A DNA stretch of 8,562 nt. It comes from SZUA-430 sp044375275. Its GTDB lineage: Bacteria; Pseudomonadota; Alphaproteobacteria; Micropepsales; Micropepsaceae. Below are positions 1 to 6,354 of this stretch, piece by piece. The stretch is taken from positions 1-8,562 of the forward strand of contig JBILMZ010000149.1 of the NCBI GenBank assembly GCA_044375275.1, written 5' to 3'. How positions within the stretch are numbered: position 1 is the first letter of the stretch; every line of letters begins with the position of its first letter. Under the pieces are notes generated by a model. It searched no databases, was not told where the DNA came from, and saw nothing but the letters and a program-made list of their open reading frames with translations. The position numbers were made by a program, and so were the translations under genes.

Positions 1-21
1 GAGGCAAAGGACGCTGACTGA
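1..21 (+). CDS. Possible 3' end of the gene upstream of tatA (partial)
   Basis: Reading from the first base, six codons (E-A-K-D-A-D) run into a TGA stop at 19-21. In many alphaproteobacteria the gene just before tatA is scpB, a chromosome segregation/condensation factor, and an acidic, Ala-rich tail would fit its C-terminus. Six residues cannot identify a protein, so the family is inferred from gene order only. The frame could also be an accident of the window edge. Confidence 0.25.
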   Translation, partial: EAKDAD

Positions 22-45
22 CGGGGTTTATCTTAATTCTCACGT

Positions 46-69
46 GAATTTGCCGCGTTCGCGGGATTC
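46..69 (+). other. Weak imperfect hairpin upstream of tatA
   Basis: GAAT (46-49) pairs with ATTC (66-69), and CCGC (53-56) pairs with GCGG (61-64) around the loop GTTC, with an internal bulge of ttg opposite g. It is followed by TCTCTCC, not by a T run. It could be a poor terminator for the upstream gene or part of the tatA leader; it could equally be chance in GC-rich DNA. Confidence 0.2.
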
Positions 70-76
70 TCTCCGA

Positions 77-105
77 TTGCGCCGCGCGACGGCATTTGGG
101 ACAAT
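77..105 (+). promoter_or_regulatory. Weak promoter candidate for tatABC
   Basis: TTGCGC (77-82) and GACAAT (100-105) are 17 nt apart and precede the tatA start by about 60 nt. The boxes match the sigma-70 consensus at only 3/6 and 4/6 positions. No better pair was seen between 22 and 167, and tatA may instead be read from a promoter further upstream. Confidence 0.2.
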
Positions 106-167
106 CAGCAACAACGCAGGGCCGCGGCAATCGCAGGGCGGCGCGCGGCGAGACAGGATTATTCGAC

Positions 168-359
168 ATGGGAAGTTTCTCAATCTGGCATTGGCTTGTC
201 GTGGCCGTGATCGTCATGCTGATGTTTGGCGGTCGTGGCCGCATCTCCGAGATCATGGGTGATGTTGCGCGCGGTATCCGCAGCTTCCGCAAGGGCCTGT
301 CGGAAGACGACAAGAACCTTGAGAGCACCAACAAAGACCAGACCGAAAAGAAGAACTGA
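168..359 (+). CDS. tatA: Sec-independent (twin-arginine) translocase subunit TatA
   Basis: TatA oligomerises at the inner membrane to let folded proteins with twin-arginine signal peptides pass, once TatBC has bound the substrate. The 63-residue product has the family layout: a very short periplasmic N-terminus, one membrane helix (about residues 4-20), an FGGRGR hinge (20-24), an amphipathic helix with MGDVARGIRSFRKG (30-43), and a charged, disordered tail. The ATG at 168 is preferred because AGGA lies 9 nt upstream (155-158) and TatA proteins begin right at the membrane helix. An in-frame ATG at 96 would add 24 polar, Arg-rich residues not expected in this family. The hinge has one more Gly than the FGRGR form I recall from many relatives. 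tatB follows after 12 nt. Confidence 0.95.
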   Translation: MGSFSIWHWLVVAVIVMLMFGGRGRISEIMGDVARGIRSFRKGLSEDDKNLESTNKDQTEKKN

Positions 360-371
360 GCGAACGCCTGA

Positions 372-761
372 ATGTTCGATATCGGCTGGAGCGAGCTTCT
401 GGTCATCGGCATCGTTGCACTCGTTGTCATCGGTCCGAAGGATCTGCCGCAGGCATTCCGTGTTGTTGGCCAATGGGTCTCGAAGGCCCGCGGACTTGCG
501 CGCGAGTTCCAGTCCCATGTCGACGAAATGATGCGCGAAGCCGACGTGCAGGACATGAAGCGCGAATTCCGGGACATGACGCGCGTGCCTGAGTTCGAAG
601 AGATCGAGGCCGACCTGATGCGCGGCGACCTGACGCCCGAGGGCAAGCCGGTTGCCAAGCCGGTCACTGACGGTTCAGCCGAGAAGAAAGTTCAGCCTGT
701 CGCTGCAGCGACGGCGGGACCGCCAAGCGAGCCCACCGTAACGGTGCCGCCCGCCCCATGA
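372..761 (+). CDS. tatB: Twin-arginine translocase subunit TatB
   Basis: TatB forms the substrate receptor complex with TatC. The 129-residue protein starts MFDIGWSELL, with Glu8 matching the functionally important Glu8 of E. coli TatB. A membrane helix spans about residues 5-20, followed by the hinge GPKDLP (21-26) and a long amphipathic, charged helix (about 27-85). The tail from about residue 90 is rich in Pro, Ala and Val and looks disordered. MFDIG, the GPKDLP hinge and the length separate TatB from TatA. The stop codon overlaps the tatC start in ATGA (758-761), which implies translational coupling inside a tatABC operon. Confidence 0.95.
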   Translation: MFDIGWSELLVIGIVALVVIGPKDLPQAFRVVGQWVSKARGLAREFQSHVDEMMREADVQDMKREFRDMTRVPEFEEIEADLMRGDLTPEGKPVAKPVTDGSAEKKVQPVAAATAGPPSEPTVTVPPAP

Positions 762-1570
762 CGAACCCAACCAAGGATCACGAGGACGACTACATCGAGT
801 CTTCGCGCGCGCCGCTGATGGATCACCTCATCGAGCTGCGCCAGCGCCTCATCTGGTCGCTGCTGTCCTTCATCGTGGCTTTCTTCATCTGTTATGCGTT
901 TGCCGAGCAGATCTACGCCTTCCTGACGCATCCGCTGGCGGAAGCGATGAAGGGGCAGCCTGGTCGGCGCATGATCTACACGGCGCTGTACGAAACCTTT
1001 TTCACCTATCTGAAGGTGTCGGCCTTCGGTGCGATCTGCCTGTCGTTTCCGATAGTGGCGATGCAGATCTGGATGTTCGTGGCGCCGGGGCTCTACAAGA
1101 ACGAGCGTTCGGCGTTCCTGCCATTCCTCCTGGCGACGCCGATCCTTTTCTTCACGGGTGCCTCGCTGGTGTATTTCGGGCTGATGCCCGTCGCCATCAC
1201 GTTCTTCCTCGGCTTCGAGACGCCAGGCGGCGAGGGCACTCTGCCCATCCAGCTCGAAGCCAAGGTGTCGGATTATCTCGACCTGATCATGACGCTGATC
1301 TTTGCGTTCGGGCTGAGCTTCCAGTTGCCGGTGCTGCTGACTCTGCTCGGTCGTGTCGGGATCGTGTCGTCGGACTTCCTGCGCCGCAACCGGCGCTTTG
1401 CCATCGTCTTCGCCTTTGTGGTGGCCGCCGTGCTGACGCCGCCCGACGTCATGAGCCAGTTTGCGCTCGCCATTCCCCTGTGCCTTCTCTACGAGGGATC
1501 GATCTGGAGCGTGCGACTGATCGAAAAGCGGCGTGATGACCAGTCAAAAAGCGCGGAAAACGCTGTTTAG
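758..1570 (+). CDS. tatC: Twin-arginine translocase subunit TatC
   Basis: TatC is the six-helix inner-membrane core of the Tat receptor and binds the twin-arginine motif of signal peptides. The 270-residue product has HLIELR (23-28), where Glu26 matches E. coli Glu15, and WMFVAPGLYKNER (105-117), where Phe107 and Glu116 match E. coli Phe94 and Glu103. A FFTYLK motif (81-86) and TPPDVMSQ (227-234) are also typical. Six hydrophobic segments can be picked out between about residues 33 and 255. The acidic N-terminal extension and a polar C-terminal tail (about 259-270) are ordinary. No clear Shine-Dalgarno precedes the start, consistent with coupling to tatB. No key residue is missing, so I expect a working translocase. 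Confidence 0.97.
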   Translation: MTNPTKDHEDDYIESSRAPLMDHLIELRQRLIWSLLSFIVAFFICYAFAEQIYAFLTHPLAEAMKGQPGRRMIYTALYETFFTYLKVSAFGAICLSFPIVAMQIWMFVAPGLYKNERSAFLPFLLATPILFFTGASLVYFGLMPVAITFFLGFETPGGEGTLPIQLEAKVSDYLDLIMTLIFAFGLSFQLPVLLTLLGRVGIVSSDFLRRNRRFAIVFAFVVAAVLTPPDVMSQFALAIPLCLLYEGSIWSVRLIEKRRDDQSKSAENAV

Positions 1571-1575
1571 CCCTG

Positions 1576-1605
1576 TTGTCGCCTGCGCCTGCCGGGGCTT
1601 ATAAC
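1576..1605 (+). promoter_or_regulatory. Promoter candidate for serS-surE-pcm-nlpD
   Basis: In the 60-nt gap between tatC and serS, TTGTCG (1576-1581) and TATAAC (1600-1605) are 18 nt apart; TTATAA at 1599-1604 gives 17. The boxes match 4/6 and 5/6 positions of the sigma-70 consensus, and TTGTCGC followed by GCTTATAACC resembles alphaproteobacterial housekeeping promoters. Transcription would begin near 1612, giving a leader of about 20 nt before serS. This suggests serS has its own promoter in addition to any readthrough from tatABC. Confidence 0.45.
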
Positions 1606-1630
1606 CCGCCCATCAGTCAATGGACATTTC

Positions 1631-2914
1631 ATGCACGATATCCGTTTCATTCGCGACAATCCCGCGGCGTTCGACCAGGGTCTCCAGCGGCGCGGCCTGC
1701 CGGGCCTGTCGGCACAGATTCTTGAACTCGACCAGGTCTGGCGCACCGCGACAGGCAAGCTGCAGGACCTGCAGTCGACCCGCAACGACGTGTCCAAGCG
1801 CATCGGCCAGGCCAAGGCGAAGAAGGACGAGGCCGAGGCCCAGCGTCTCATGGCCGAGGTGGCGCGCCTGAAGGACGAAATTCCTGCCGTTGAGTTGCGC
1901 GTTCGGGAGACCGAGGAAGCCATCAACGAACAGCTCAGCACGATCCCGAACCTGCCGGCGGCGGAAGTGCCGGACGGTGTCGACGAGACGGCGAACAAGG
2001 AAGTGCGTCGCACGGGAACGCCGCGTGCCTTCAACTTCGAGGCCAGGCAGCATTTCGACCTGGGTGAAGGCCTGCGGCTCATGGACTTCGAGGCGGCCTC
2101 GAAGATGTCGGGCGCGCGCTTCGTCATCCTGCGGGGACAGCTTGCCAGGCTCGAGCGTGCGCTTGCCAGCTTCATGCTGGACCTGCATACGGGCGAGTTC
2201 GGTTACCAGGAAGTGGCGCCGCCGTTCCTCGTGCGTGACCAGGCCATGTACGGGACGGCGCAATTGCCGAAATTCCGTGACGAGCAGTTCGGGACCACCA
2301 ACGGGTTCTGGCTCATTCCCACGTCGGAAGTCCCGCTGACCAACCAGGTCCGCGAGATGATCCTTGATGAAAGCAGCCTGCCTTTGCGGTTTACCGCGTG
2401 GACGCCGTGCTTCCGGTCGGAAGCGGGCGCTGCGGGACGTGACACGCGCGGCATGATTCGGATGCACCAGTTCTCGAAGGTCGAGCTGGTGTCGATCTGC
2501 ACGCCCGAGCAGTCGGATGCGGAACACGAACGCATGACGGGTTGCGCGGAAGAAGTCCTCAAGCGTCTCAACATTCCCTTCCGGACCATGATGCTCTCGA
2601 CAGGCGACATGGGCTTTGCGGCGCGTCGTACCTATGACATCGAGGTCTGGCTGCCGGGACAGAATGCCTATCGCGAGATCTCAAGCTGCTCGAATTGCGG
2701 TGACTTCCAGGGGCGGCGGATGAATGCCCGCTTCAGGCCTGCAGATGGAAAGTCGACGCGCTTCGTGCATACGCTGAACGGGTCGGGGCTCGCCGTCGGG
2801 CGCACGCTCATCGCGGTGCTCGAGAATTACCAGCAGGCGGATGGTTCCATCGAAATCCCCACTGCGTTGCGGCCTTACATGGGTGGACAGGAAGTGATCA
2901 AGCCCAATGTCTGA
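1631..2914 (+). CDS. serS: Seryl-tRNA synthetase
   Basis: This class II synthetase charges tRNA-Ser (and tRNA-Sec where present) with serine via a seryl-adenylate. The 427-residue length is normal. The N-terminal ~110 residues form the antiparallel coiled-coil arm, rich in Lys, Glu and Ala, that grips the long variable arm of tRNA-Ser. The catalytic domain follows, with the TxE serine-binding loop T231-S-E233, class II motif 2 starting FRSEAGAAGRDTRG at 261, and motif 3 GSGLAVGR (384-391) with its Arg391. The start at 1631 gives the family N-terminus MHDIRFIRDNP; a modest GGA lies 6 nt upstream. The 3' end overlaps surE by 8 nt. No active-site change was seen. Confidence 0.97.
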   Translation: MHDIRFIRDNPAAFDQGLQRRGLPGLSAQILELDQVWRTATGKLQDLQSTRNDVSKRIGQAKAKKDEAEAQRLMAEVARLKDEIPAVELRVRETEEAINEQLSTIPNLPAAEVPDGVDETANKEVRRTGTPRAFNFEARQHFDLGEGLRLMDFEAASKMSGARFVILRGQLARLERALASFMLDLHTGEFGYQEVAPPFLVRDQAMYGTAQLPKFRDEQFGTTNGFWLIPTSEVPLTNQVREMILDESSLPLRFTAWTPCFRSEAGAAGRDTRGMIRMHQFSKVELVSICTPEQSDAEHERMTGCAEEVLKRLNIPFRTMMLSTGDMGFAARRTYDIEVWLPGQNAYREISSCSNCGDFQGRRMNARFRPADGKSTRFVHTLNGSGLAVGRTLIAVLENYQQADGSIEIPTALRPYMGGQEVIKPNV

Positions 2915-3716
2915 TGCAAAGCTGCCCATCCGGATCCTGCTGTCGAATGATGACGGCATCAATGCGCCCGGCCTCGTGTCGCTCGAGAAGATCGCGCGGT
3001 CGCTGTCGGATGATGTCTGGGTCGTTGCGCCCGAGACCGAAGAGAGTGGCGCGTCGCGCAAGCTGACGCTCACCATGCCGTTGAGGATCCGGGAAGTGGG
3101 GCATCAGCGCTTCGCTGTTCAGGGAACGCCGACGGATTGCGTGCTGCTGGGTGTCAATCATGTGCTGAAGGGCAAGCCGCCGGCGCTGGTCCTTTCAGGT
3201 GTCAACCGTGGTGCCAACATTGCGGACGACGTCACCTATTCCGGCACAATCGCTGCGGCCATGGAAGGTACGGCGCTGGGCATCCCGTCGATCGCGCTCA
3301 GCCAGGCCTATGGTTTCGAAGAGGGGCGTGAAGTGCGGTGGTCCTGCTGCGAGGCCTATGGCGCGGCTGTGGTCCGCCGCCTGCTTGAGGTTGGCTGGGC
3401 GAAGGACGTCCTGATGAACGTCAACTTTCCCGACCGGTTGCCGCAGGATGTTACCCGCATCGAAGTGACGTCGCAGGGCAAGCGCGACCAGTCGCTGGCC
3501 AACATTCTTGAGCGTGTGGACGGCCGGAATGTTCCGTATTTCTGGCTGGGCTTCTCGCGTGTGCTGAGCAATCCGCCTGAAGGCACAGACCTGCGCGCGA
3601 TCTATGATGGCCGTATCTCCGTCACGCCGCTTCACCTGAACCTCACGGAGGAGAAGGCGCGGCAGGCGCTCGCGCCGGCAATGAACGGTGCGGCCTCGGC
3701 TCTGCTCAAGGGATAG
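2907..3716 (+). CDS. surE: 5'/3'-nucleotidase SurE
   Basis: SurE is a metal-dependent phosphatase acting on nucleoside 5'- and 3'-monophosphates, linked to stationary-phase survival and often genetically next to pcm. The 269-residue protein begins with the signature ILLSNDDGINAPGL, where Asp15-Asp16 are the metal ligands. Ser47 in EESGAS and Asn100 in SGVNRGAN fit the other metal-site positions, and DVTYSGTIAAAMEGTALG completes the family core. It is slightly longer than the roughly 250 residues usual for the family, mainly towards the C-terminus. The start lies inside serS; AGGAAG at 2889-2894 is a usable Shine-Dalgarno 12 nt upstream. pcm follows after 9 nt, the classic surE-pcm pairing. 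Confidence 0.96.
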   Translation: MSDAKLPIRILLSNDDGINAPGLVSLEKIARSLSDDVWVVAPETEESGASRKLTLTMPLRIREVGHQRFAVQGTPTDCVLLGVNHVLKGKPPALVLSGVNRGANIADDVTYSGTIAAAMEGTALGIPSIALSQAYGFEEGREVRWSCCEAYGAAVVRRLLEVGWAKDVLMNVNFPDRLPQDVTRIEVTSQGKRDQSLANILERVDGRNVPYFWLGFSRVLSNPPEGTDLRAIYDGRISVTPLHLNLTEEKARQALAPAMNGAASALLKG

Positions 3717-3725
3717 CCCATCTCC

Positions 3726-4382
3726 GTGACAGCGGACATCCGCATGATCCAGCTGTTGATGGAGCTCCGGCGTAGCGGCGTCGGCGACACGGAAATCCTG
3801 TCTGCCATGGAAACGACACCGCGGGAGAATTTTGTCCCCGAGGTCTTTCGCGACCGTGCCTATGACAATGTCGCGCTGCCCATCGATTGCGGGCAGACAA
3901 TCGGGCAGCCATTTCTCGTTGCCTACATGATTGCAGCGCTTGAGCTTCGGCCTGACCTGAGGGTGCTGGAAGTCGGGACCGGGTCGGGCTACCAGACCGC
4001 GATACTCGCGAAGCTGGCCAAGCGCGTTTACACAATTGAAAGGCTGCAGGAGCTGTCGCAGCGCGCGCAGGAGCGCCTGAAGAAGTTACTGCACTTTAAC
4101 GTCGAATACCGTGTCAGCGACGGAATCCGCGGCTGGCCGGGGCAAGCGCCCTTCGACCGCATCATTGTTTCCGCATCTGCTGCAGAAACCGCTCCCCAGG
4201 ACCTGCTCAATCAACTCCATATTAAGGGGCAGATGATTATTCCTATTGATCGTAGTGGTCATGGGCAGGTGCTTGTCCGCGTAAGACGGTCAGCACAGGG
4301 GTTTCAGAGCACGGATCTTTTGCCCGTCCGGTTCGTGCCGATGTTGGAAGGCATAGCGAAGAGTGATCGAGCGCCCGGGTAA
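3726..4382 (+). CDS. pcm: Protein-L-isoaspartate O-methyltransferase
   Basis: Pcm uses S-adenosylmethionine to methylate isoaspartyl residues in aged proteins, starting their repair. The 218-residue product has the family N-terminal region (PRENFVPEVFRDRAYDN), the substrate/active-site motif CGQTIGQPF, the SAM-binding motif I VLEVGTGSGY (80-89), an acidic post-I end (YTIERL), FDRIIVSASA and the GQMIIPI strand. Residue 60 in the active-site motif is Gly where family members such as the E. coli and human enzymes carry Ser, so activity may be altered. I prefer the GTG start at 3726 (AAGGGA 12 nt upstream) because it keeps residues ahead of MIQLLMELRRSG; ATG at 3744 is an alternative. Codons at 4236-4262 all end in T. 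The 3' end overlaps the next gene by 20 nt. Confidence 0.93.
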   Translation: MTADIRMIQLLMELRRSGVGDTEILSAMETTPRENFVPEVFRDRAYDNVALPIDCGQTIGQPFLVAYMIAALELRPDLRVLEVGTGSGYQTAILAKLAKRVYTIERLQELSQRAQERLKKLLHFNVEYRVSDGIRGWPGQAPFDRIIVSASAAETAPQDLLNQLHIKGQMIIPIDRSGHGQVLVRVRRSAQGFQSTDLLPVRFVPMLEGIAKSDRAPG

Positions 4383-5340
4383 TCCGCGCCAGCGTCGCTC
4401 AAACCGCAAACCGGCCGAAAAGGCAGTGCAGTCGCTCGTCGCGCTGCTGCTGCTCACCACGGCCAGCGGTTGTGCGACTTATGACACTGGCGCTGAGCGT
4501 CCGGTGGCAGCAAAGGCGCGTCCTTTCAGCGGCAAGATGACGACGTACCGCGTCGCCCCTGGGGACACGATCAATTCCATTGCGCGCGACTTTGGCGTTT
4601 CCGCCGAAGCCATCATCGATGCCAACCGCTTCAATGACCCGAATTTCCTGCGTCCCGGCCAGCGGATCCAGGTGCCGCGTGCGGGTGCGCGTTCAGGGCA
4701 GCGCAAACCCCGCGTCCAGCTTGCAGAGGCGCCACGGCGCCCTGTACGTTCACGCAATCCGGATGCTCCGTACACGGATCCGCGACTGGAAGGCGCCAGG
4801 TTCTATGCGTTCGACGGGCCACGCCTGAAGCCCGGAGACGAGCGGGTGGCTCGCGTCGAGGACGTTGCCTTCGAGGCGCCATCTGCCGATCTCGATGCTG
4901 CCTTCGAGCCCCCGAAGAAGGGGTCGAAGCCGAAGGTGTCAAAGCATGCCGGCAATTTCATCTGGCCTGTTCGCGGGCGGGTGATTGCGGGCTTTGGCGC
5001 AGACAAGACGGGCCAGCACAATGACGGCATCAATATCGCTGCCGAACCCGGTGCGCCGGTCAAGGCGGCCGAGGCCGGCGTGGTGATCTATGCCGGCAAC
5101 CAGCTGCGCAGCTATGGCAACCTGCTTCTGGTTCGCCATCCCAGCGGCTATGTCACCGCCTATGCGCATAATGAGAAGCTGCTGGTCAACGTGTCGGATC
5201 AGGTCAAGCGCGGGCAGAAGATTGCCCTCGTGGGGAAGTCAGGCAGCGTTGATGTTCCCCAACTGCATTTCGAAATCCGTCGCGGCGACAAGCCGATGAA
5301 TCCGGCGGACTATCTCGTGACGGCGACTGCGAGCCGCTGA
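4363..5340 (+). CDS. nlpD: NlpD-like lipoprotein with LysM and degenerate M23 (LytM) domains
   Basis: Such proteins sit in the periplasm and, when the M23 domain is degenerate, activate cell-wall amidases at division. The 325-residue product has a basic n-region (residues 1-20), a hydrophobic stretch (about 22-33) and a lipobox-like TASGC ending at Cys37. A LysM domain (about 61-105: TYRVAPGDTINSIARDF ... RPGQRIQVP) should bind peptidoglycan. A Pro- and Arg-rich linker precedes the M23 domain (about 197-319). There NDGIN (220-224) stands where active enzymes have HxxxD, and PQLHFE (299-304) has Gln for the first His of HxH; His269 (YAHN) and His302 remain. E. coli NlpD is degenerate in a similar way. 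The GTG start overlaps pcm; GGAAGG lies 11 nt upstream. Caulobacter-type DipM is another possible relative. Confidence 0.88.
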   Translation: MIERPGNPRQRRSNRKPAEKAVQSLVALLLLTTASGCATYDTGAERPVAAKARPFSGKMTTYRVAPGDTINSIARDFGVSAEAIIDANRFNDPNFLRPGQRIQVPRAGARSGQRKPRVQLAEAPRRPVRSRNPDAPYTDPRLEGARFYAFDGPRLKPGDERVARVEDVAFEAPSADLDAAFEPPKKGSKPKVSKHAGNFIWPVRGRVIAGFGADKTGQHNDGINIAAEPGAPVKAAEAGVVIYAGNQLRSYGNLLLVRHPSGYVTAYAHNEKLLVNVSDQVKRGQKIALVGKSGSVDVPQLHFEIRRGDKPMNPADYLVTATASR

Positions 5341-6179
5341 CCCAACTCGCCTGCCAGGTCCTCGATGAATTGCCAGGCCACACGGCCTGACCTGCCGCCG
5401 CGTGTCATTGACCATTCAAGTGCCCGGCGCCTGAGGTCATCCTTGGTGATCACGAGCCCGAAGTGGCGGACATAGCCTGTCACGATGTCCAGGTAGTCCT
5501 GCTGGCTGACATTGTGGAAGCCAAGCCAGAGGCCAAAGCGGTCCGACAGCGATGTCTTCTCCTCGATCGCCTCGTCCGGATGGATCGCGGTTGATCGTTC
5601 ATTGTCGATCATATCGCGCGGCATCAGGTGGCGGCGGTTCGAGGTTGCGTAAAACACAACGTTGCCCGGCCTGCCGGCGATGCCACCTTCCAGCACCGTC
5701 TTGAGCGCGCGGTAGGCGCCGTCGCCAGCGTCGAATGAAAGGTCGTCGCAGAACAGGATGGCCTGCACGGGGGCATCGGCAAGCAGGGCCAGCAGGGTTC
5801 CAAGCGTGGAGATATCCTCGCGGTGGATTTCAATGAGCTTCAGGTCGGCTTTGGTTTCGGCCCTGACGGCACCGTGGACGGCCTTCACAAGCGCGCTCTT
5901 TCCGGTTCCGCGGGCTCCCCAGAGCAGGGCGTTGTTGGCAGACAGCCCTGACGCAAAGCGCCTTGTGTTGGCCCAGAGGAGGTCCCGTTGCTGGTCAATG
6001 CCGCGCAGCAGCCCGATGGGGACACGGGCAATGGCTGACACCGGCGTGAGCGAGAGGGTGCCGGCGTTCCACAGAAACGCCTCTGCATCCGTCCAGACAG
6101 GGGGTGTCACCCGCGGTGGTGCGAGGCGCTCCAGCGCATCGGCGATCCGGTTGAGGAGGGCGTCGGCATTGCTGGTCAT
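5310..6179 (-). CDS. AAA+-type ATP-binding protein of the DUF815/COG2607 family
   Basis: The 289-residue protein is a predicted P-loop ATPase of unknown cellular role. It has a Walker A motif GARGTGKS (88-95), a Walker B ILFCDDLSF (141-149) with Asp145-Asp146, a sensor-1-like YATSNRRHL (178-185), the family signature EEKTSLSDRFGLWLGF (206-221) and a C-terminal RSGRVAWQF (263-271) that may act as sensor 2. No membrane segment or signal peptide is visible, so it should be cytoplasmic. The ATG at 6179 has GGAG 12 nt upstream on its strand. It is the only minus-strand gene here, convergent with the nlpD-like gene (31-nt overlap) and divergent from yajC. In alphaproteobacteria it recurs at this place between two envelope gene sets, but I cannot assign a substrate. 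Confidence 0.88.
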   Translation of the reverse strand: MTSNADALLNRIADALERLAPPRVTPPVWTDAEAFLWNAGTLSLTPVSAIARVPIGLLRGIDQQRDLLWANTRRFASGLSANNALLWGARGTGKSALVKAVHGAVRAETKADLKLIEIHREDISTLGTLLALLADAPVQAILFCDDLSFDAGDGAYRALKTVLEGGIAGRPGNVVFYATSNRRHLMPRDMIDNERSTAIHPDEAIEEKTSLSDRFGLWLGFHNVSQQDYLDIVTGYVRHFGLVITKDDLRRRALEWSMTRGGRSGRVAWQFIEDLAGELGQRLAVAVTR

Positions 6180-6226
6180 GGATGAACCGGTCTCCGGGGG
6201 CGTGGATTCGCGCGTCGTATCTGCCG

Positions 6227-6255
6227 TGACAGGATAGCGGCTTCCCTGCCTGTCA
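6227..6255. promoter_or_regulatory. 7-bp dyad, candidate operator for the ATPase gene
   Basis: TGACAGG (6227-6233) and CCTGTCA (6249-6255) form a perfect inverted repeat with a 15-nt spacer; the arm centres are 22 bp apart, about two helical turns. The arms touch the -10 and -35 boxes proposed for the minus-strand ATPase promoter, as a repressor site would. A 7-bp dyad can arise by chance in a region this size. Confidence 0.3.
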
Positions 6256-6259
6256 TCAA
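6231..6259 (-). promoter_or_regulatory. Promoter candidate for the minus-strand ATPase gene
   Basis: Read on the minus strand, TTGATG (6259-6254) and TATCCT (6236-6231) are 17 nt apart, each matching the sigma-70 consensus at 4/6 positions; the -10 sits in GCTATCC, like alphaproteobacterial promoters. Transcription would start near 6224, about 45 nt before the ATG. It is the best pair I found upstream of this gene. Confidence 0.35.
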
Positions 6260-6326
6260 AAGCGGGTGTCGATTTCCGCGATTTTTCATGGGTTTAGGAT
6301 GCGGCTGTGGCGAATTCTACGCGTTG

Positions 6327-6354
6327 TTGCATTGGTACCGTTGAAAGCTATAGT
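6327..6354 (+). promoter_or_regulatory. Promoter candidate for yajC-secD
   Basis: TTGCAT (6327-6332) and TATAGT (6349-6354) are 16 nt apart; TTGTTG at 6324-6329 gives 19. The -10 matches 5/6 consensus positions and lies in GCTATAGTCCGG, a form common before alphaproteobacterial housekeeping genes. The start would be near 6361, leaving a leader of about 46 nt before yajC. Confidence 0.45.

Noticed and set aside
44..262. 72-codon frame ahead of tatA
   Set aside because: It overlaps tatA in another frame, has no family features, and is Arg-rich as expected of a GC-rich shadow.
96..359. Longer tatA starting at 96
   Set aside because: The extra 24 residues are polar and Arg-rich, TatA proteins begin at the membrane helix, and the Shine-Dalgarno sits before 168.
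1592..1609. CGGG/CCCG pairing in the tatC-serS gap as a terminator
   Set aside because: The stem is only 4 bp, no T run follows, and the bases are better explained as a -10 region.
1613..2527. 304-codon open frame on the minus strand opposite serS
   Set aside because: It lies wholly antisense to a clear seryl-tRNA synthetase, is rich in Arg and His as GC-rich shadow frames are, and resembles no family I know.
6262..6286. GCGG...CCGC followed by five T's as a terminator between the divergent genes
   Set aside because: The stem is 4 bp with a long loop, and no plus-strand gene ends upstream that would need it.
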